A stretch of 31,364 bases of DNA from a virus. Positions within the stretch are counted from its first letter, which is position 1; every line of letters starts with the position of its first letter. The DNA lies in the IMG/VR virus record IMGVR_UViG_3300047359_000108, positions 1 through 31,364 of that record, one strand, 5' to 3'. The notes under the pieces are model-generated. The model saw nothing but the letters and a program-made list of their open reading frames with translations. It had not been told where the DNA came from and made no database searches. The position numbers and the translations under genes were made by a program. Shown here piece by piece: positions 24,125-29,404 of this stretch.

Positions 24125-24577
24125 GTGGTTCTTGAGCTAGGGGCTATCATCAGTGGCCTTAACATGGCCGCCTCTGCTCTAAACAAAACGGCTCAAGCAA
24201 CTCAAGACCTCAGCCAGATCAGTGGCTACCTATCCGCACTAGCCGAGGGTCAGCACGATCTACAAAGGCTACAAAACACCAAGACACTTAGCGCAGCCGA
24301 TGCTGTCAAAGCGCAGTTAGCGAAGAAGGAAGCTGACGATGCGTTAGCACAAGTGCGCGAGGCATTCGTGTACTCAGGCAACGGTCAGTTGTGGGACGAT
24401 GCAATGAAGGCTATGGCCGAGGCTCGCAAGGCTAGGGCTGCTGAGATCCGCCGGTTGGAGTTGGCTAGAAAGCGCAGGAAGAAAGAGCTAACCCAGCTAG
24501 CCATTGTCATCGCTGTCTCTGTTGGCCTCATCCCAATCGCAATCATGCTAGCCATATGGCTGATCTTCCAGATATGA
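24125..24577 (+). CDS. C-terminally anchored helical membrane protein in the lysis cassette
   Basis: This 150-residue protein starts with GTG 24125 with no clear ribosome site, three bases after the endolysin stop. Residues about 1-120 are almost entirely helical with many Ala, Gln and Lys. A basic patch (ARKRRKKE, about 114-121) directly precedes a C-terminal hydrophobic segment (LAIVIAVSVGLIPIAIMLAIWLIF). This fits a cytoplasmic coiled-coil protein anchored by its C-terminus, as in conserved unknown proteins I recall from marine phages. Canonical Rz spanins have the anchor at the N-terminus, so a spanin role is not supported. Function unknown. Confidence 0.7.
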   Translation: MVLELGAIISGLNMAASALNKTAQATQDLSQISGYLSALAEGQHDLQRLQNTKTLSAADAVKAQLAKKEADDALAQVREAFVYSGNGQLWDDAMKAMAEARKARAAEIRRLELARKRRKKELTQLAIVIAVSVGLIPIAIMLAIWLIFQI

Positions 24578-24663
24578 AGCCGCTGTTAGGGAGTGTGGTT
24601 TGCGTGCTATCTATGATCGCCGGTATCTTCGTGGCTGTCTGGTTCGCTTCGATATTGTTTTAG
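24574..24663 (+). CDS. Very small membrane protein (29 residues)
   Basis: This frame overlaps the previous stop as ATGA and encodes MKPLLG followed by one hydrophobic segment of about 22 residues (SVVCVLSMIAGIFVAVWFAS) and a short end. An in-frame ATG at 24556 would add six residues. It is the last rightward gene before the convergent leftward operon, and its TAG overlaps the opposing TAA by two bases. A lysis-accessory or toxin-like peptide is possible. Translation is supported only by the overlap and the hydrophobic pattern. Confidence 0.5.
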   Translation: MKPLLGSVVCVLSMIAGIFVAVWFASILF

Positions 24664-24941
24664 GCTAGGTTGGTCGGCGCAGGCCACGATGTCCGCTTAA
24701 CTAGCAGGTGAATCTTGTAGCGTGTCACCTTTAGTTCGTCCGCAATCCACCGTGTCGTTTTGCCTTGGCGCTGCCATTCCCATATCTGCCGCTTTGTTGC
24801 CTCACTGAATGGGGCGCTGACGTTGGCTAACCTGTAATCTAGGTACTCACGCTGCAGTCTTTCCTGCGCTTTAATGGCTTTGTAGAACAAGTCTACCGGC
24901 TCGTCTTGAAGTTCGTGTGTCTCTCGTGGCACTTCTTGCAT
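24660..24941 (-). CDS. Helix-turn-helix DNA-binding protein
   Basis: This leftward protein of up to 93 residues is the last of the operon. Residues about 46-85 (FSEATKRQIWEWQRQGKTTRWIADELKVTRYKIHLLVKR) form a convincing helix-turn-helix, with WIADELKVTRYKI as the turn and recognition helix. The N-terminal half is a charged helix. The ATG at 24941 lies 49 bases inside the previous gene and has no strong ribosome site, so a start a few codons later (for example the GTG codon 4) is possible. It could regulate late genes or recruit replication proteins; neither is shown. Confidence 0.65.
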   Translation of the reverse strand: MQEVPRETHELQDEPVDLFYKAIKAQERLQREYLDYRLANVSAPFSEATKRQIWEWQRQGKTTRWIADELKVTRYKIHLLVKRTSWPAPTNLA

Positions 24942-25084
24942 CGGCGCTGGCTACCCTTGGTCATCTCCGCTGTGGGGAATAGGTTCTTACAGTTCAGGCA
25001 GACGTTCAAGTCGCGTGGCACGTTCGATGGTAACTGCTGGATCTCACCACCGTTGGCTAAGAATTCTTTGAGTGCGTCGTTCAT
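24893..25084 (-). CDS. Small zinc-ribbon protein
   Basis: This 63-residue protein is preceded by AAAGGAAAA and starts in an ATGA overlap with the upstream leftward gene. It begins with NDALKEFLANGGEIQQLPSN, a motif I know from small phage proteins. It has four cysteines, C29-x2-C32 and C49-x2-C52, which should bind one zinc ion in a ribbon. The C-terminus is basic (CKKCHERH). Such proteins are common in phage early operons and may bind DNA or RNA polymerase. No specific function can be assigned. Confidence 0.78.
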   Translation of the reverse strand: MNDALKEFLANGGEIQQLPSNVPRDLNVCLNCKNLFPTAEMTKGSQRRCKKCHERHTNFKTSR

Positions 25085-25548
25085 CGGTTTTCCTTTTGGA
25101 CAATGGCAAAGCCTACGTTTCCTAGCTTAGATTTAATGGGGAACTGTGGGCCTAGCATGTCATCAACCCGGTCAACTTCTTGTTTAATCCACGACGGGAG
25201 AGGATCGGGACACGGCACTGGCTTGCCGTTGTACTCCACGCCATGTTTGTGTTCTAGGTAGCGACACCCGATTTCCTCGCTGACACTGGTGCCGTTGGTC
25301 TTGCCTTCGTTGCCCTCACTCTTTGATGTACTGAGTGCGGTAATCTGCGCCCGTATGTCTTTAGGTGTGGGGAAGTGGTCTAGCTTCTCGACCAATAGAC
25401 CCATCACTTCCTGCATGAGCGCAGGGCTGTCACGACAAAATGCCTTGTAATGCACTTCGCCCAACCCGTCCGGCCAGTCGCGCTTCTTGAACGGGTGAAG
25501 CTGGAAGAATGGTTTGTACAGTCGTGTGAAGTCTTCTTTCTCAATCAT
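25081..25548 (-). CDS. Unknown protein of the replication operon, possible helicase-loader-like
   Basis: This 155-residue protein starts at the ATG at 25546-25548, preceded on the minus strand by AAAGGAAAG. A longer open frame to 25629 has no ribosome site and odd composition. The N-terminal half (DFTRLYKPFFQLHPFKKRDWPDGLGEVHYKAF, then LDHFPTPKDIRAQI near 57-70) has an FPTPxDIR element that resembles helicase-loader or G39P-type replication proteins. This is a short match only. The C-terminal half contains CPDPLPSWIKQEVDRV. It lies after a 145-bp spacer from the SSB-like gene. A role in phage DNA replication is plausible from context. Confidence 0.65.
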   Translation of the reverse strand: MIEKEDFTRLYKPFFQLHPFKKRDWPDGLGEVHYKAFCRDSPALMQEVMGLLVEKLDHFPTPKDIRAQITALSTSKSEGNEGKTNGTSVSEEIGCRYLEHKHGVEYNGKPVPCPDPLPSWIKQEVDRVDDMLGPQFPIKSKLGNVGFAIVQKENR

Positions 25549-25693
25549 GTCTTTCCTTTGTTGAGTGCGCCAGTTGATGGTGTTGATGTGTGAATCAATG
25601 CGGGCACAAGCACACCATCTGATTCTCATATCCCCGAGGGGAGGCTGACGCTGGCGCTCGCCTGCCCGGAAAGTTTCCCGCCATACAATATTT
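25549..25693 (-). other. Intergenic spacer inside the leftward operon
   Basis: There is no supported gene in these 145 bases. They contain several small dyads: TCCCC-GA-GGGGA (25631-25642), GGCGCTCGCC (25653-25662) and GGAAA-G-TTTCC (25668-25678). No convincing leftward promoter or U-run terminator is visible. It is the only sizeable gap in an otherwise overlapping operon, so these dyads may mark an RNA-processing site, operator or replication-related site. Confidence 0.4.
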
Positions 25694-25972
25694 TCAGAAA
25701 GGTATGTCCTCGTCTAGACTTTCAAACGGATTCGACTGCGCTGGCTGCGCTGGTCTCGCTCGGTTCGGGTCTGGCTTCCAAGTATCTACCTCGGCGTACC
25801 ACTTACCCGACTTAGCCTCCTTTACCTGCAGGTTGATCCATTCCTCCGACTGGCCTTGCAGCCAAGCCATGACTTCCTGCCGCTTGATGCTGAGTCCAAA
25901 CTTCACAAAGTCTGGCGAGTTTTCCTTTGGCGGCTTAACATACAAGCCCTGCGCGAATACCTTATCTGTCAT
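25694..25972 (-). CDS. SSB-like protein with acidic C-terminal tail
   Basis: This 92-residue protein starts in an ATGA overlap with the upstream leftward gene; GAGG lies 5 bases before the ATG. The body (KVFAQGLYVKPPKENSPDFVKF, LSIKRQEVMAWLQ, WINLQVKEAKSGKWYAEVDTW) is a small beta-rich fold with conserved phage homologues. A Pro/Ala/Gln linker leads to the terminal SLDEDIPF. That acidic D-x-D-I-P-F tip is the hallmark of bacterial SSB tails, which recruit replication and repair enzymes. The core is shorter than a classic SSB OB-fold, so it may be a compact SSB or a mimic of the tail. Its neighbour is a Rad52-type annealing protein two genes upstream. Confidence 0.7.
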   Translation of the reverse strand: MTDKVFAQGLYVKPPKENSPDFVKFGLSIKRQEVMAWLQGQSEEWINLQVKEAKSGKWYAEVDTWKPDPNRARPAQPAQSNPFESLDEDIPF

Positions 25973-26361
25973 ACGAACCTCAAAATAATGGTGGTGAGTG
26001 CGGCTGTTCCTGCCGCGATGGATGCGATCATTATGATCGCTGTTGAGTCTAGGTGCGGAAGTCCCTGAGAAGGGGGTAATTCTTCCATCTCAGGCGTTTT
26101 CTCCACAGCGGTATGGGTTGGCATAGGGTCAGGGACAATCACGCTCTCATCAAATCCAACGACCACAAACTTCTTCGGGTTGTGCTCTGATCGCAAAAGC
26201 TGATTCCGCTGCACCATGTTGCTGAGGGTTTTCAGCACTTGGTCTTTTGACATCCGCACACTGCGCTGCCTCAAGCGGGCGTGAATGCCGCTGTAGGCGA
26301 GTGGCCCGTCCGCCTTCACGATTGTATAGATCTCCTTCGAGAATCCGTGTTTGGGTTTCAT
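25969..26361 (-). CDS. Winged-helix protein with C-terminal membrane anchor
   Basis: This 130-residue protein has the ribosome site AAGGAGAA and overlaps the Rad52-type gene stop as ATGA. Residues about 6-72 look like a winged helix: IYTIVKADGPLAYSGIHARL, then MSKDQVLKTLSNMVQRNQLLRSE and a two-strand wing KKFVVVGFD. A Pro/Glu/Thr linker (about 75-105) leads to one hydrophobic segment STAIIMIASIAAGTAALTTIIL at 107-128. A DNA-binding domain joined to a membrane anchor would tether phage or host DNA to the cytoplasmic membrane. I know no standard phage family with this layout. No frameshift is evident. Confidence 0.72.
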   Translation of the reverse strand: MKPKHGFSKEIYTIVKADGPLAYSGIHARLRQRSVRMSKDQVLKTLSNMVQRNQLLRSEHNPKKFVVVGFDESVIVPDPMPTHTAVEKTPEMEELPPSQGLPHLDSTAIIMIASIAAGTAALTTIILRFV

Positions 26362-26969
26362 TGCTGGTTCTCCTTCACAGTTTTATTTATGTACCTTCGG
26401 GTCTGGCTTCCAAGCAGTGACCACGTCGCCACGGTTCGTTCCTGATCGGTCACAAGGCTGGCCCAGATCTCTAGGATCTTTGCGTTGTTCTCGCTCTGTA
26501 CTGCCTGCGCGAGCTCGTTTGCCAACATCTTGTCGGCTTCGTTTGGTACGGTGGCTGGATCTTCTGACTGAACGTCAGCCATAACGCCACGGCGCTTGTC
26601 GAATTGCTCGGGTGTCATGCCCGAGTCTGAGTACAAGTACCGAGCGATACCGAAGGACACAGCGGCGCGTTTGAATGCGTCACTGAATCCGCCTTTGTCA
26701 CCCTCGATTGATGTCTCACCGGCACCGTCTGACTTGGCGATCCACTCCCCGTCTATTTTCACAGAGAGGGTGCAACAGTAGTTGCCGCACACTTCCGAGA
26801 AATGTGTCTGCCAGTTCTCAGTACCGACGACTTCGTCCAATCGGTTCTGGACTTGGCGGGCATCAACGTAGGACAGCATCTTTCCGCCCGGCCCTTTACG
26901 TTCTTTCACTTCTCCTTTAGCCCACGGCCTACTGAGCGCGTGGTAGATTTCACTTGCAGTTGATTGCAT
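26358..26969 (-). CDS. Rad52-family single-strand annealing protein
   Basis: This 203-residue protein anneals complementary single strands during phage recombination. The Rad52/Rad22 core is clear: LSYVDARQVQNRLDEVVGTENW (about 32-53), CTLSVKIDGEWIAKSDGAGET (66-86) and GDKGGFSDAFKRAAVSFGIARYLY (90-113). The C-terminal 90 residues are variable and probably bind partners. AAGGAG lies 7 bases before the ATG, and the start is inside the end of the preceding leftward gene. The SSB-like protein encoded downstream and the NinG-type nuclease in the right block complete a plausible recombination kit. Confidence 0.92.
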   Translation of the reverse strand: MQSTASEIYHALSRPWAKGEVKERKGPGGKMLSYVDARQVQNRLDEVVGTENWQTHFSEVCGNYCCTLSVKIDGEWIAKSDGAGETSIEGDKGGFSDAFKRAAVSFGIARYLYSDSGMTPEQFDKRRGVMADVQSEDPATVPNEADKMLANELAQAVQSENNAKILEIWASLVTDQERTVATWSLLGSQTRRYINKTVKENQQ

Positions 26970-27201
26970 TCATCAGCTCCTTGACTTTTTCTCTAATGAA
27001 GGTTTGTCGTTCAAAAGTGCCGTAAGGCAGCTCACAGTCGCGGATCTCGTCAACGATCCGCGCACTATCAATTACTTTTTCGGCTGACTTAGTAAGTTCA
27101 GCCAGAGGGTCTGACCCAAAGAGATGGGCTAGCGGCTTTGCCACTAACTCATCATCCGAGCCTAAATCGTCCTCGAACATTTCGCTTTTGACTCGTCCCA
27201 T
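26950..27201 (-). CDS. Unknown early protein (83 residues)
   Basis: The ATG at 27199-27201 has a strong GGAGG ribosome site and overlaps the preceding stop as TAATG. An in-frame extension upstream to 27357 is Arg-rich, lacks a ribosome site and is the shadow of the previous gene. The protein has an acidic front (EMFEDDLGSDDELVA), then LAHLFGSDPLAELTKSAEKV and a C-terminal helix FIREKVKELMNAI. I do not recognise it. Its overlap with the Rad52-type gene suggests a role in the same recombination or early program. Confidence 0.72.
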   Translation of the reverse strand: MGRVKSEMFEDDLGSDDELVAKPLAHLFGSDPLAELTKSAEKVIDSARIVDEIRDCELPYGTFERQTFIREKVKELMNAINCK

Positions 27202-27575
27202 TATCGAACCTCCGTTACTACGCCAATGACTCGACCGCGCTGGATAATGAAATACTGACCGGCGGGGTTGCCGTTGATTACGTCGGCATCTTCCAGCCCG
27301 CCCTGCACATCTGACTCCTCGCCGTTGTGGGGGTGTTGCTTCACTTCGAGTTCGCACTCGTTGACAAGCAGATCAACAAGCCGATCCATCTCGTCGCGGG
27401 TGTCAGCGATCAAGCCGGTATCAAACGACAGGTACTCATCCATGCCAAACCAGTGCAGGTTGAACTGCGTGTCGTTCTGATCGGGTTCGTCCATCTCGTG
27501 GACGTGGTCATCGTCACCCCAAAGTCTTTGAAAGTTGGGGTCGGCTGAGATCGGTCTGTCTGGTACGTCGTACAT
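27201..27575 (-). CDS. Strongly acidic first protein of the leftward operon
   Basis: This 124-residue protein starts at the ATG at 27573-27575 after AGAGGAAAA. It has about 29 Asp/Glu against about 8 Lys/Arg, spread over the length, with clusters GDDDHVHEMDEPDQND (20-35) and GEESDVQGGLEDAD. The C-terminus is a short beta unit (GQYFIIQRGRVIGVVTEV). It is the promoter-proximal gene opposite the Cro-like regulator. High negative charge plus immediate early position is reminiscent of DNA-mimic or anti-restriction proteins, but no known family is recognised, so this is only a hypothesis. Confidence 0.72.
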   Translation of the reverse strand: MYDVPDRPISADPNFQRLWGDDDHVHEMDEPDQNDTQFNLHWFGMDEYLSFDTGLIADTRDEMDRLVDLLVNECELEVKQHPHNGEESDVQGGLEDADVINGNPAGQYFIIQRGRVIGVVTEVR

Positions 27576-27687
27576 ATCGTTTTCCTCTGTTGTTCCACGC
27601 AGCCAGTAGAACATATATTTTATTGCATGGGAATCTTTTTTTTGTAAAAGTTTGGATGTATGATCGGGGGATCAACAGGAGAAAGTG
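27576..27687. promoter_or_regulatory. Divergent early control region
   Basis: These 112 AT-rich bases separate the leftward recombination operon from the rightward Cro-like gene. On the plus strand TATGAT (27659-27664) is a good -10, but no clear -35 lies at normal spacing. On the minus strand TTTACA (27648-27643) and TAAAAT (27622-27617) are promoter-like with an overlong spacer. A T8 run (27636-27643) may give intrinsic bending. Both operons probably start here. Confidence 0.6.
27661..27674. promoter_or_regulatory. Palindromic operator candidate
   Basis: TGATC-GGGG-GATCA is a perfect inverted repeat with 5-base arms. It overlaps the last four bases of the TATGAT -10 and ends just before the Cro-like gene's AGGAG. 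A dimeric HTH protein bound here would block that promoter, so autoregulation is the simplest reading. Both arms contain GATC, so Dam methylation could modulate binding where the host has Dam. Confidence 0.5.
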
Positions 27688-27903
27688 ATGACACCAGAAA
27701 TTTTTGAGAACTTGAGGGTTAAGGCGGGAGGCATCAGTGCTATCGCTCGTGCGATGGGCACTTATCCACAGCAAGTGCAACATTGGAAATCTAAAAATAG
27801 CATCCCAGCGAAATATGTTGTTAAGCTGTGCGTGTTGTTGGAGGGCGAAGTAAAGCCCTACGATTTGAGGCCGGACATCTTCTTGGAAGACTGGACGGTA
27901 TGA
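27688..27903 (+). CDS. Cro / YdaS-like HTH regulator
   Basis: This 71-residue protein has AGGAG 6 bases before ATG 27688; a GTG one codon earlier is less likely. The helix-turn-helix is GGISAIARAMGTYPQQVQHWKSKNSIPAKYVVKL (residues about 15-49), followed by a short acidic tail with YDLRPDIF. The arrangement agrees with small Cro-type or YdaS-like phage regulators that act as dimers. It is encoded divergently from the early operon, next to a palindrome, as expected for a control switch. No CI-type partner is visible in the window, so it may act alone or with a repressor encoded elsewhere. Confidence 0.85.
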   Translation: MTPEIFENLRVKAGGISAIARAMGTYPQQVQHWKSKNSIPAKYVVKLCVLLEGEVKPYDLRPDIFLEDWTV

Positions 27904-28130
27904 TTTGTGGTCGGCTCTCTTTCCTCTCCTCCTCCCCTGTTGTGAGAGAGTCGGCCCTCTTTAATGGTTTGTCCTGCACCATAAGCAGCAGAGGCCCAAT
28001 ACGGGTGCCGGTGGTTAACCGGTTGGACAAAATGACCAGAAGACAATTTGACAGAAAGCTGGGCGCTTTAGTGGGAGCGCCAAACGGAACACTCGTTAAC
28101 GGTGACAAAACTCTCCCCCTCTATTTTTAG
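27900..28130 (+). CDS. Doubtful hypothetical ORF downstream of the Cro-like gene
   Basis: A 76-codon frame begins in an ATGA overlap with the Cro-like stop. The N-terminal part translates a polypyrimidine tract and direct repeats; the C-terminal part (RLDKMTRRQFDRKLGALVGAPNGTLV) looks more protein-like. There is no good ribosome site and no recognisable family, and the stop codon falls in the loop of a stable hairpin. The region may instead be untranslated leader or a small RNA. I give it low confidence. Confidence 0.3.
   Translation: MICGRLSFLSSSPVVRESALFNGLSCTISSRGPIRVPVVNRLDKMTRRQFDRKLGALVGAPNGTLVNGDKTLPLYF
27911..27962 (+). repeat. 12-base direct repeats with embedded inverted repeat
   Basis: TCGGCTCTCTTT (27911-27922) and TCGGCCCTCTTT (27951-27962) differ at one base. 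The first copy's GGCTCTCT (27913-27920) can also pair with AGAGAGTC (27945-27952) in an 8-bp stem including one G-U, enclosing a pyrimidine-rich loop. It lies just after the Cro-like gene. This could be a paired operator or an RNA structure. Confidence 0.5.
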
Positions 28131-28143
28131 ATAGACAGGGGAG
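28113..28143 (+). promoter_or_regulatory. Stable hairpin between the Cro-like gene and the right-hand block
   Basis: CTCCCC (28113-28118) pairs with GGGGAG (28138-28143) and, inside, TCTAT (28120-28124) pairs with ATAGA (28131-28135) around TTTTAG. There is a one-base against two-base internal bulge. No U-run follows, so it is not a standard intrinsic terminator. It may end or stabilise the Cro-like transcript. Confidence 0.5.
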
Positions 28144-28207
28144 TGGGTCGGGTCTGGGTCAGCCTCCATATACAGGGAAATGATCGAGTGGAAATACAGT
28201 CTGTCGA

Positions 28208-28213
28208 TATAAA
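28208..28213 (+). promoter_or_regulatory. Candidate -10 element (TATAAA) for the right-hand block
   Basis: TATAAA matches five of six consensus bases and lies 56 bases before the first gene of the block. No -35 is visible at 28185-28190, so if it is real, the promoter is weak or activator-dependent. Initiation would fall at the start of the palindrome at 28219. Confidence 0.4.
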
Positions 28214-28218
28214 TTTTG

Positions 28219-28258
28219 TTGGTGGGTCACCAAACCCCACTATATGTCACCGCGTGGG
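28219..28258 (+). promoter_or_regulatory. Palindrome and competing stems in the leader of the right-hand block
   Basis: TTGGTG-GGT-CACCAA (28219-28233) is a perfect 6-bp inverted repeat. CCCAC (28236-28240) can pair with GTGGG at 28254-28258, which touches the ribosome site of the next gene, or alternatively with the GTGGG at 28222-28226 inside the first palindrome. The two pairings exclude each other. It is either a repressor operator at the transcription start or a small RNA switch controlling translation. Confidence 0.5.
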
Positions 28259-28268
28259 AGAGAGAAAA

Positions 28269-28586
28269 ATGGATCGAATGGATCGCATCTTAGAAAGGTT
28301 AAGTGAACGTATAAATGAGTGGGAGAGTGCAAGTCGGGAAGCGATTGAGGCAGAAACTAATTTCAAGTCTTACGAGGCCGCCACTCAGAAGGCATTCATG
28401 GACGGCGGGGCAAGTGCTGCTAAGGCGCAGACCGAAACAAGATCAACCGGAGAGTGGGCAAACCACTACCGGGCAGTCGCGCAAGCCAGCCTGACGGCTG
28501 AGAAGCTCAAGAAGCAGATTATGCTTGGGCAGTTGATGTTCGACGCCGAGCGCACGAAGCAGGCCAACCAGCGGAGGATCGTCTGA
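28269..28586 (+). CDS. Helical conserved phage protein, unknown function
   Basis: This 105-residue protein starts at ATG 28269 after GGGAGAGAG. A frame extension to 28143 crosses the leader structures and is not used. It is almost entirely helical and coiled-coil-like (MDRILERLSERINEWESASREAIEAETN, then RAVAQASLTAEKLKKQIMLGQLMFDAERTKQANQRR). The C-terminal pattern of an LKxxI-x5-L helix ending in R-T-x-x-A-x-R is one I know from unknown phage proteins. It is the first gene of the right-hand block, and its stop overlaps the next start. A scaffold-like partner for the PP-loop enzyme is possible. Confidence 0.75.
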   Translation: MDRMDRILERLSERINEWESASREAIEAETNFKSYEAATQKAFMDGGASAAKAQTETRSTGEWANHYRAVAQASLTAEKLKKQIMLGQLMFDAERTKQANQRRIV

Positions 28587-29404
28587 TGCTGACAGTGATT
28601 AGTTTAGGGGCGGGGGTGCAATCATCAGTCATGGCTCTGATGGCGGCGAAGGGGCAAATCACCCCGATGCCAGACTGCGCGATATTCGCTGACACGCAAG
28701 CGGAGCCGGATCACATCTATGAATGGCTAGATTGGCTAGAGACACAGTTGCCATTTCCAATATTCAGGGTGACAAACGGAGATTTGCGCCAAGCGATTTT
28801 CGGTGCGTGCTACAGCCTCAACGAAAATACAAAGCGCGCAGCAGGAGTCCCTTTTTTTACCGAGAGCGCAGATCGCATGGGCATCTTGAGGCGACAATGT
28901 ACAAGTGAATACAAAATCAAGCCGGTCAACAAAAAATTGCGGGAACTGCTGGGCTTGAAGAAAGGAGAACGGTCGCCGAAGGGGCAGGTTTTGGTCGAGA
29001 AGTGGATTGGCATAAGTACCGATGAAATTCAGCGCATGAAACTACCGCCAGAAAAATGGATGAGCCATCGGTTCCCGTTGATTGAAAACAACATGGCCCG
29101 ACTTCACTGCCTGCAATGGATGAAAAACAACGGATTCAACGAGCTTCCCAAGAAGTCGTCTTGCACCTTCTGTCCCTACCATGACAGACAAACGTGGCTG
29201 GAAATAAAAGAAAACGACCCAAAATCTTGGCAAGATGCCGTTGAAGTTGACCGCGCCATCCGCGAGGGTGTACACGGGTCAAAGCAGCGATTGTTCCTCC
29301 ACAGGTCAGCGGTTCCGCTGGAAGAAGTAGATTTGACGGATCCTAACAAAGACCAAGTTTCGTTTTCGTTCATGGATGAGTGCGACGGGATGTGTGGCGT
29401 CTGA
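28586..29404 (+). CDS. PP-loop ATP pyrophosphatase, PAPS-reductase-like, phage type
   Basis: This 272-residue protein belongs to the adenine-nucleotide alpha-hydrolase (PP-loop) superfamily. SLGAGVQSS (residues 6-14) is a variant PP-loop; AIFADTQAEP (32-41), LRRQCTSEYKIKP (101-113), WIGISTDEIQRMK (140-152) and RFPLIENN (162-169) are the family order. Cysteines C105, C175, C193 and C196 (SSCTFCPYH), with late ones near 266 and 270, could hold an iron-sulfur cluster. Relatives include PAPS reductase and DndC, the sulfur-loading enzyme of DNA phosphorothioation. The real substrate of the phage branch is not known to me. GGAGG lies 8 bases upstream; the gene sits between a helical partner and a NinG-type nuclease. 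Confidence 0.85.
   Translation: MLTVISLGAGVQSSVMALMAAKGQITPMPDCAIFADTQAEPDHIYEWLDWLETQLPFPIFRVTNGDLRQAIFGACYSLNENTKRAAGVPFFTESADRMGILRRQCTSEYKIKPVNKKLRELLGLKKGERSPKGQVLVEKWIGISTDEIQRMKLPPEKWMSHRFPLIENNMARLHCLQWMKNNGFNELPKKSSCTFCPYHDRQTWLEIKENDPKSWQDAVEVDRAIREGVHGSKQRLFLHRSAVPLEEVDLTDPNKDQVSFSFMDECDGMCGV

Noticed and set aside
24125-24577. Rz-type inner-membrane spanin
   Set aside because: The hydrophobic anchor is at the C-terminus, opposite to Rz topology, and no nested lipoprotein gene with a lipobox is present.
25549-25629. N-terminal extension of the 155-residue leftward protein
   Set aside because: No ribosome site serves the upstream start, and AAAGGAAAG directly precedes the internal ATG at 25548.
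27201-27357. Arg-rich N-terminal extension of the 83-residue leftward protein
   Set aside because: It overlaps the preceding gene in another frame and lacks a ribosome site, whereas ATG 27201 has GGAGG.
28113-28143. Intrinsic terminator after the Cro-like gene
   Set aside because: The stem is strong but is followed by TGGGTCGGG instead of a U-run.
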